Of a DNA stretch of 64,000 nucleotides, positions 56,948-64,000 are shown piece by piece. The translations under genes were made by a program, and so were the position numbers. Position 1 is the stretch's first letter. Each line of letters starts with the position of its first letter. Origin of the DNA: Membranipora membranacea (lineage: Eukaryota > Bryozoa > Gymnolaemata > Cheilostomatida > Membraniporidae); assembly GCA_914767715.1 (NCBI GenBank), contig OU612067.1, positions 31,966,162 to 32,030,161 of the forward strand, given 5' to 3'. The notes under the pieces are model-generated. The model did not search any database. It worked only from the letters and a program-made list of their open reading frames with translations, and was not told the origin of the DNA.

Positions 56948-57454
56948 TAGCCTTGGCAGGTTGTCGTGGTTGTCAGGTTGGGTGGGTGGATGGGTGGGGA
57001 AGGGGACAGCTTGGTGAATCCGTTGTGACCTCTTCAAGGCCACGACACAGACCTGTCTATTTTCATAAATTCGGATTTACGATCAAGAGCCAACTCTAAC
57101 ACAAATGTCTTTGCAAGTTTGATTTCCTGTTCATTTGGCATGTCATACTGTTAGTAAAACTACCACATACTTAGGCTTTGCTAGTAGAGACTGGCTGGAG
57201 TGAAGAAAATTTATTTACTAACTTCAGCATCGTGATCAATAGACATCGATACACAGACAACAATTTAGTCTATTTCTATATTGTGCTCATATGACCAATA
57301 TACCATAGAATAAAACCGGACAACTCTCAATTTATTCCAAATATTTACAACTTTTGTAATTCATTTAAGAGTCGTCCTCTCTTACCAAATGAATTCACCC
57401 AGGCTGTCCCCCTCCCCAACCACCCACCCCCGAACCGACAGCCTGCCCAGGCTA
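56948..57454. mobile_element. Non-autonomous long-TIR transposon (Mutator-like?)
   Basis: The 507-bp element starts TAGCCTTGGCAGGTTGTCG and its other end, read inwards, starts TAGCCTGGGCAGGCTGTCGG. The inverted similarity continues imperfectly for about 75-80 bp through G-rich sequence to GGGGACAGCYTGGTGAAT. A perfect 9-bp duplication GAGGCTGCC flanks it (56939-56947 and 57455-57463). Long terminal repeats plus a 9-bp duplication fit Mutator-like elements, although the superfamily is an inference. There is no transposase frame. A footprint-like relict is at 42361-42394. Confidence 0.85.
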
Positions 57455-58085
57455 GAGGCTGCCAACTCTTCATTGTTTCAGTGCAACAATGTTCGCCCCA
57501 TCACTCTCATGCTTATACTCTAAGCCAAACCAGTGCAGGAAGGTTTGCGTTCCATCAACTCATCGGCGCAAAGTTGCTAACGTCAAGGCACCTGCACCTC
57601 GTGCCTTAGTTCACTACTCAAATTCACCACATTGAGCATAGAACAACTCATACACAAGTCAGCCCGTCATACTAAGACATTGCCTCTGCTGTCACCTCAA
57701 AATGTTAATTTGATATAATATATACATACCCTAAACCTCACTGATTGTTACAGTGAGTTCTTCAGCATTGGCTAACAGACACACTTGTTTGCATATGCTT
57801 GAAACAGTTTATCTGAATCTTGAGTATCAAATAAACCAATACCACCTTGTAATGATCACATGGGATTATCTAGGTCTCTTAGTGCAGTCAAACAAAGTCT
57901 CGGAACATAATTTGCCTCAGCATAGAAGAGAAAAATAGGAAATCTAGCTGACTTCTCCTACCAGCAGCTTATATTATAATCATCAGTCAGTCATTTGAAA
58001 GACCAGAGCAGAACACCAGCATTGTCTCCTAATAGAAGCCCCTACTGCTGATTTTAAATCAATGCCATTTTTATCCACAAAACTT

Positions 58086-58105
58086 CATATATATATATAT
58101 ATATA
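58086..58105. repeat. (AT)n run
   Basis: Alternating AT dinucleotides at the edge of the repeat cluster that ends at 58564. Confidence 0.85.
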
Positions 58106-58262
58106 AATATATAAATAATATGAACTTTATTTCCTATTCAGTACCCCTTTCGGGGCAAATGAGAATATGATTACATAAGATTGATGATATGTGATACAAG
58201 ATACATACGATAGATGAGATACACTGATACATAAAATTTATGATACATGATACGACTCATCT

Positions 58263-58564
58263 AATTAGCACACCCTTGTACAATATAAGGGTGGGCAAGC
58301 TAGGCCATTGATCAGAGAGCTCATCTCCTTCAGCAGAATGGGTAACGACCGGGATTCGAACCTGCAACTCTCTGATTGAGAAGCTCGAATCCAAACCACT
58401 ACACCATCCTGCCTGCCATTTTTGTGTTTATGATAAATGCATGTGTATATAAAAACCCATATCCAGTGCCTCATATCACTTTGGAAAAAAAAAGAAGAAA
58501 CTGCTGAATCACAGCCCTGTGTTCTACCACATGTGTAGTAAAACCAGACGAGGGTGTGCTAATT
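58263..58564 (-). mobile_element. TIR element enclosing a tRNA-derived SINE head
   Basis: Perfect 14-bp inverted termini AATTAGCACACCCT (58263-58276) and AGGGTGTGCTAATT (58551-58564) enclose 302 bp. On the minus strand at about 58330-58425 is a tRNA-like block: GGTGTAGTGGTTTGGATTCG (A box) and GCAGGTTCGAATCCCGG (B box). The same head, truncated, occurs at 37786-37850 without these termini. The outer AATT may be a 4-bp target duplication or part of the TIR. Confidence 0.7.
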
Positions 58565-59517
58565 TTGTTTTTTTTTGTATGATATGTGCCATGAAAGCTT
58601 GAAATCAATTAAAAATTTAACAACAGCTTACTTTACCCATATATTTCCAATAAATATCAATGAAAAGCTGTGGCAAGTTGCCCAAGTTTATAACCCGGCT
58701 GAGACAAAAAAAGAAGCAAGGAGGTGCATGGGTATAATCCAGTATTTTATTTACATATCATCTCCTTCACTACTTGGTGGTTCAACTTGTTTTGTCTTGG
58801 TACCTATTTATTACTACTTACACCCACTACATCATTAGATTTAAACACCTGGATTATTTCGCACTGAGCTGTGCGAGCTTCAGCCGCCCAGCGAGAGGTT
58901 GCAGTGTTTGATCTCAGTGCGAGAGGCCCGAGTTCAAATTACGATGTGGCCAGATTAAAAAATGCAAGGGGGGAACTTGGGGAGGACCCCTTATTTTTAT
59001 ATAATGTATATAAATATACAAATACAACATGTTTGTTGCGCTGTATTCTATGGCTGTATTCACCGAAAATAATTGGAGGGGGGATCCGCCACATAATAAG
59101 ACAACAATACTCTGTCTACCTCATAGGTGCCAATATTTTATTTTATTAATATGAATATTATTGGGTGATGTTGATATCAGCTATAACAACAGGTTGTTAA
59201 AATACAATTAAAAAGTTCAACACCTGCACTGGTTCAGCTTCTTCTTTTCAATCTACTGTACAACTGGCTTCACTCATTGCCTGCTGTTCTGTTTTCAAAT
59301 GCAGCCTGATTTGCTCTAAGCCAGAGTAATTTTGGAGTAACCAATGACAAATAATTACTAATGATTGTACTACAAACAATGGATTACGCTCCAAAAGAGT
59401 TTACATGCAGTATTTAGTATAATTTCTGCAAAGTGAGCAGGCCTAAGAAATTTAGAGTCAGAGGATCGCTGTTGCACACTTTCAGACAGCAGGTGTTTAA
59501 CCCAATCACCTGGGACG
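58565..59517. other. Repeat-rich intergenic DNA upstream of sulfotransferase 2
   Basis: At about 58865-58950 there is another degenerate tRNA-like block (TCTCAGTGCGAGAGGCCCGA then GTTCAAATTAC as a weak B box). No gene was recognised before the ATG at 59518. Confidence 0.5.
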
Positions 59518-62500
59518 ATGGTTCAGAATGTATTCAACAAACGTTGTATGAAGTTTGTGGCTGCGGTTATCCTAGCGGCAACATGTATCATCTATCTCAA
59601 GTCGCAGCATGATACGACAGAATTAAACGAACAATTTATAAATATGGAAAAGGTAAGGCTTTCAAGTTCGGTTCTAGTCAACATTATTGTTGAATTTCTT
59701 GTAGGAAATTGACCGATTTGTGTTAGGGGTAAGTTCAACACGCAACTGAAGTGCTTCGTCTCCGATCTAATGTAAATATTAATGGTTGTATTAATTGTTA
59801 CAGAGAGAATCAACACAGATAAGATTTCAACATACTATTGCTGCCATGTACATCAACAAATCTTCAAGCGACGTTCCAGAGTTTGGAAAACAGCTTCCAG
59901 CCTCAATACGGGTACCTTCCATCGGTGGAAACGGAAACCAGCAGCAAGCATCGCCACCAAAAAACATCAGCCCTTCAGAGAGCGAAAAAAAAACATATCA
60001 GTCCTCTGTTTACGATCCTCTTCTAGCGTCTCAAAGGAGAAAGGAGGATATACGTCATCTCTGTTCTACTCCTCAGTTCAATGAAACAGGGTAAGCTGTG
60101 ACTTAACCTGAAATGGAACTTGACGTTCTTATTTCACTGGTAGCATTGATTGTGAAAGTACACATAGGCACTTTAAAGTACCAGTAGCTTGATGGCGAGC
60201 ACATCTAAATAATAATCTGTTGCCTTTTATGTGCGCTATAGTTGTCTTAGTTAAATATCATGCGGTCTGGTTCCTGTTGGATTTTGCTCTTGGAAATCAT
60301 ATTGGGTTACTATGTGTTCAAAAGAGTTGAAAGCGGTGAAAAGGAAGTATCAATTAATTAATTAAAATTAACCAGGGCATGCGACTAAGTCACTCACCAT
60401 CAGTTATCAGAAGTAAAGGATAATTTTTGGAGATACGAATTTAAGATTTCATGTAAATACTGTCATATTTTAAACATTTTTTATGTTGCGTGGACACAAC
60501 TTCTCCTTGAATGTACCTGAGTGTTTGCACATCAATTGTCTGGTTTGTGTCTTACTAGGGCTAGATCAGAGGTGTACAGACATGGAGTGTGTTTGTCTAT
60601 GATTAGAAAGAACCGGTAGCAGTTACAAGCTCATCGCCATCATATCACGCAGTAGACAATGCAGCTAGATATACGATTTGAATACCATTTTGTTCAAATC
60701 TCACGCACCGACCAACACATGGAAAAAAAACACAAGACATCGCATTTATACAGTGATTGTTTTTCCCTGGTGTAGGAGAAAGGCCAGAGGAGGTAAAAGT
60801 CTTGTATCCAGTGATCGTGTATCCTTGACTTATTGCCCTGTACCGAAATCAGGATGGTCCACCTGGAAACATTTATTGTTCAGGCAAGCAGGAAGAGAAG
60901 ACTTGGCCAATGATGAAACCCAGTAAGTAAAAATGTAATAATAATATCTGCTGTTATCCTCACCTCCCTTGACAAGCTTTGTCGCGAGGGGATTATTTAT
61001 TTTTTCCAACAGAAAGGGCATCCATAAGAAAAAACTGCAAAGAAAAACCGGAATACAAAAGAGCTGTGGTCAACATTAAAATCAGTGATTTATCCTAAAA
61101 AAAACAAACCGTGCCAAAGCCAAACAATAGGGAGCATTGTTTCAACAAACAGATTTACAGATTTAAACTACTAAAACATTTTTTGATATGCGGTTTTTGA
61201 CATGAGGTTATAAAACGATAATATTCTGAAGTATTGAGGTGTCCTGATAAAATGGCCGCTTTTAGTCTGATGAAATAATGTAATTTTATGAAAAAATGTT
61301 CTGCTCTTCATTTTCATGGTGCTTGCTGTGGCTGATAATTTCAAGTAGGAGTTCAAATGCAAACAAAAGACAATCTGTTATGATTTTGCCATCAATTCCA
61401 GATAAACAAAATCTGTTGATTGTTAGCAGTTGAGTAGAGGTGCCCCTCCCAAAATAGTTGGACCCAAAACTGCTATATCTGCCTATTAAATGTGTCACTA
61501 TCTAATAATTCAATAGCAATTAAAATTGGCCTGGCTCTCTGGCATAGGATCATATAAGCTCATAATTACTGTAAATATGTCATGATAACAAAAGATATTT
61601 AAAGCTCAGTTGTTGACATCATAACAAGTATCCTGTAATAATTTTGCTTAGATTTATATTTTCATACCATGATGCGCATTCAAATGTAATGAGTTTGTAA
61701 GTGAATTTTGGGCATAGTGATGTGGCGTAAAACTTCTTTTTGTTAAGTTAAAAAAATTACCTTGTGTGAAATTTGCCTTTTACATTTTCTAATTTGGTAG
61801 TACCATCTAATTTTTAGGTTTAGATCATGAAGTATATATATTCACATGCAATTTTACTCATTTGTACGTAAGTGAATGATTCATCATTCTTGCACTGCAA
61901 TGAGTTTTTTACTTGTCAATAAACAAGATCTAGTTTTGACTCCCTGTTTCTAGCTGTATGATGTGATGCACTGGTTCACAAATAGCTGCAAACCATAAAA
62001 TCTGCCTGCTAAGCCGGTCATTATTCAATTTAACTTGATAGCAATATGGCATGCGGTGTTCGAAGAAACTCTTTGACAGAGGGTATAAGCTCATTATTAC
62101 TGCAAATACAAAACAAATCTTAGGTCTAATAATTTTTGATGTAAAATGTCAAGCTATTCCAAGTAAAGCAAAAATTTGTGTTACTACCATTATAAATCAT
62201 GATGTATATTAAAATTGAATTTAATGAGTTTGTAAATGATTTTAGGCATAGTAATTACTGGCGTGAAATGTCTTGCTGTTTAAACCAAAATAAGTATCTT
62301 GTTCTTAATTTGCCTATTACACTGTCTTGTTTGGACCCCCTGATGTATATTTATTTAAGTGCAACTTACTTGTTTGTATGATGGTAAATGTTAATGTAAA
62401 TGTTAAAGCTTCTAACTAGTCAGTATCCGGTTTTAAGTGTTGGCTACGATCCTAGTTGTGAGATACAGTGGCTTGGATATAACACCACAACGTATCCTTT

Positions 62501-63495
62501 GTGGTGAACCCCTTCCATTTGTTGCCCAACAGGCCCTCACAACCTTGTCTACCAATCCCCTCCTTGCCTCTCTCCCCTTACCCCAGGAAATTGGTGAAAT
62601 ATTTGCATTAAACTGACCGATTTTTTTTCCATTTTCCAATTAAAAATCACAATCACACCGCTGTTACTCAGAAACCTCCCGCCCAAACTAAATAATAGTA
62701 TGTGTTATCGAACTATAGTTGGGAACATAAGATTTCCATAGAACGGATATGTTGCTGTGCTAACTCAAAACATCTAATCCTAGTTCCCAATCACTATGAT
62801 TCCATGTTGCGATTTCGTAAGGATTTCGGGAGTAATCGCCCCATGGAAATGACATTAAAGTCGCTTTCAGATTGTGACGAATGACTTTTTGGACGCGAAT
62901 ACCCATACCGTGTTAATTGGCGGCGTGGCTGAATGGTTAGCACAAAGGATTAGACACGGGGTTCATGTCTCGGCTGCGGCAGATGTTTTTCATGTTTTTT
63001 CCATCATGGGAATGGTTAGAATCCACTGGATTCTAACCATTCGAAATTAAAGTGAACCACAAATTCGAAGCATGGAACCATAGTGATTGTGTATTCAATC
63101 AGTGACTCTGAATTGCAGATGAATTTATGGTAACAATGGGTTCATCAATTTATACAGTGCTGAATAATAGCCTATTGAATTCACGGGTTGATAACTCCTA
63201 GGCCAAATCATAGCCTATTTTCATTTACTGAGAGTAAAATCCGAGATTTGGGAGCTTATAGTTTACCACAACTGATAATAACGATAGATGCACACAATAA
63301 AAACGTCATAGCTGTTATACCCATGTTTTGCTGTTGCCTCCCTTGTATGTTAATCCTGATCTCGCTTACGGTAATAATACATTAACATTCTCATCTTCAT
63401 AGTAATGGTTGGAACAGCTGGTGGAGCAAAATAGGACTGTCACCAACAAAAAACACAGATCTACCTCATACAACGAACAGAATGGTTTTTGTCAG
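59518..63495 (+). CDS. Golgi carbohydrate sulfotransferase, paralogue 2 (3' end beyond window)
   Basis: This is the tandem duplicate of the gene at 51005-54290, with the same intron phases. Exons seen: 59518-59652, 59804-60090, 60776-60922 and 63403-63495, coding about 221 residues. The signal anchor is MKFVAAVILAATCIIYL. The stem keeps VYDPLLASQRR. The 5'-phosphosulfate motif PKSGWSTWK is at 164-172. Exon 4 (NGWNSWWSKIGL through NRMVFVR) is nearly identical to that of paralogue 1 and ends in the Arg that should start the 3'-phosphate motif. The final exon, carrying RNPYDRL and the C-terminus, must lie beyond 64000. Exons 1-3 are much more diverged than exon 4. Intron 3 is enlarged by a TIR element at 62788-63089. 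Confidence 0.88.
62788..63089 (+). mobile_element. TIR element with tRNA-like core (copy 2)
   Basis: CAATCACTATGATTCCATG at the left and CATGGAACCATAGTGATTG at the right (63071-63089) are inverted repeats. The element is homologous over its length to 22298-22621 in reverse orientation. The tRNA-like block is at about 62918-62990 (GGCTGAATGGTTAGCAC; its B box is degraded to GGTTCATGTCTC). The internal perfect palindrome GAATGGTTAGAATCCA and its complement lies at about 63010-63042. It is in intron 3 of sulfotransferase 2. Confidence 0.8.
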
Positions 63496-64000
63496 GTGAG
63501 CTCCGGCAGGAGATTTTGAACTTTCATCCTTTTAATCTTCTATGTACATAATTCTCGACCCTTTGCCTAAGATCAGGACAGCTTCTCTGCATATTGGCTC
63601 AGATCCAAATCACATCTCAAACTATTGGCTGCGCCCTAGTGGCATAGATCAGAGTCACATATTGGCTAAAATAAGAAAAAAGATAGTATCTCAACCTGAT
63701 TGACTCCACTAATATTTGATACATGATTGGCTCCTCTAGGTAGTTATATATCACATTTATTGTAAGGAGACGGAGCAAAAAACCTCGTAAGTGATATTCC
63801 CTCAATGTGACTCAAACTTTCAACCTCCGGGGGGCCGTCGGACAGGGGGCAAAGTCTGGGGGCTCAGACTACCTCTGTATCAAACATCAGCAGCAGTTTC
63901 TCCACCCCCAGAACAAACAAGCGAGCCCGCCATTCACAAGCTCTCTTTCCCCTCATTGCATTCTACAATTTATGGTAGTTGATTCTAGTATAGGCTTGTC
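63496..64000. other. Start of sulfotransferase 2 intron 4 (duplicated intron DNA)
   Basis: From about 63705 onward this follows 53391-53610 of paralogue 1's intron 4 closely (GTTTGATACATGATTGGCTC... and later AACAAACAAGC...CACAAGCTCTCTTTCC), apart from the G-rich insertion at 63829-63876. No exon is present up to the window end. Confidence 0.8.
63829..63876 (+). repeat. G-rich ~48-bp insertion, copy 2
   Basis: Present in sulfotransferase 2 intron 4 and absent at the equivalent point (about 53505) of paralogue 1. It begins CCGGGGGGCCGTCGGACAG and ends GGGGGCTCAGACTAC, matching 42676-42725. CCTC occurs on both sides. Confidence 0.8.

Overview
The window is nuclear DNA of an animal. All the recognisable genes are split by GT-AG introns of about 0.1 to 2.5 kb, base composition is AT-rich, intergenic and intronic DNA is full of SINE-like tRNA heads, small inverted-repeat transposons and simple repeats, and the proteins are metazoan (a TRH-type receptor, RhoA, a JMY/WHAMM actin nucleation factor, Golgi carbohydrate sulfotransferases). 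It looks like a marine invertebrate. The octamer TAGGCCTA, which I associate with echinoderm-like genomes, is locally frequent, but this is weak evidence and the phylum is not settled.

Layout. 1-3970: no clear gene; one tRNA-like SINE head. 3971-4504 (-): the first two short exons of an unidentified gene that runs leftwards, divergent from API5. 4962-14107 (+): API5 (apoptosis inhibitor 5) in 11 exons. 15380-16486 (-): a divergent rhodopsin-family GPCR whose coding region is in one exon. 16.5-20.2 kb: gene-poor. 20266-26049 (+): GPN1 GTPase in 10 exons, with a TIR/tRNA-like element in intron 4. 28033-32166 (+): RHOA in 4 exons, with a 141-bp tandem repeat in intron 3. 33470-41359 (-): a JMY/WHAMM-like gene in 13 exons, convergent with RHOA; its last intron holds an 884-bp hAT-type element with a perfect 8-bp target duplication. 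44871-48953 (+): a TRH-receptor-like GPCR in 3 exons. 51005-54290 (+): a type II membrane sulfotransferase of the CHST8-14 class in 5 exons. 59518-63495 (+): its tandem paralogue, four exons seen, last exon beyond the window edge.

The neighbouring genes have unrelated cell-biological roles (nuclear anti-apoptosis factor, RNA polymerase II assembly GTPase, Rho switch, Arp2/3 activator, peptide receptor, Golgi sulfation), so this is an ordinary animal gene neighbourhood and not an operon-like system. RHOA and JMY/WHAMM both act on actin, but their adjacency may be chance.

The most unusual material is outside the genes. At least nine tiny palindromes (14-31 bp) are each bracketed by 7-10-bp direct repeats. 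Several share the end sequence AATGAACT, and one is the joined termini of a 507-bp long-TIR element (56948-57454) that itself has a perfect 9-bp target duplication. They read as excision footprints or internally deleted remnants of Mutator-like or related DNA transposons. Two ~300-bp inverted-repeat element types enclose tRNA-like pol III promoters, and a G-rich ~48-bp sequence appears as a precise insertion in one of two duplicated sulfotransferase introns.
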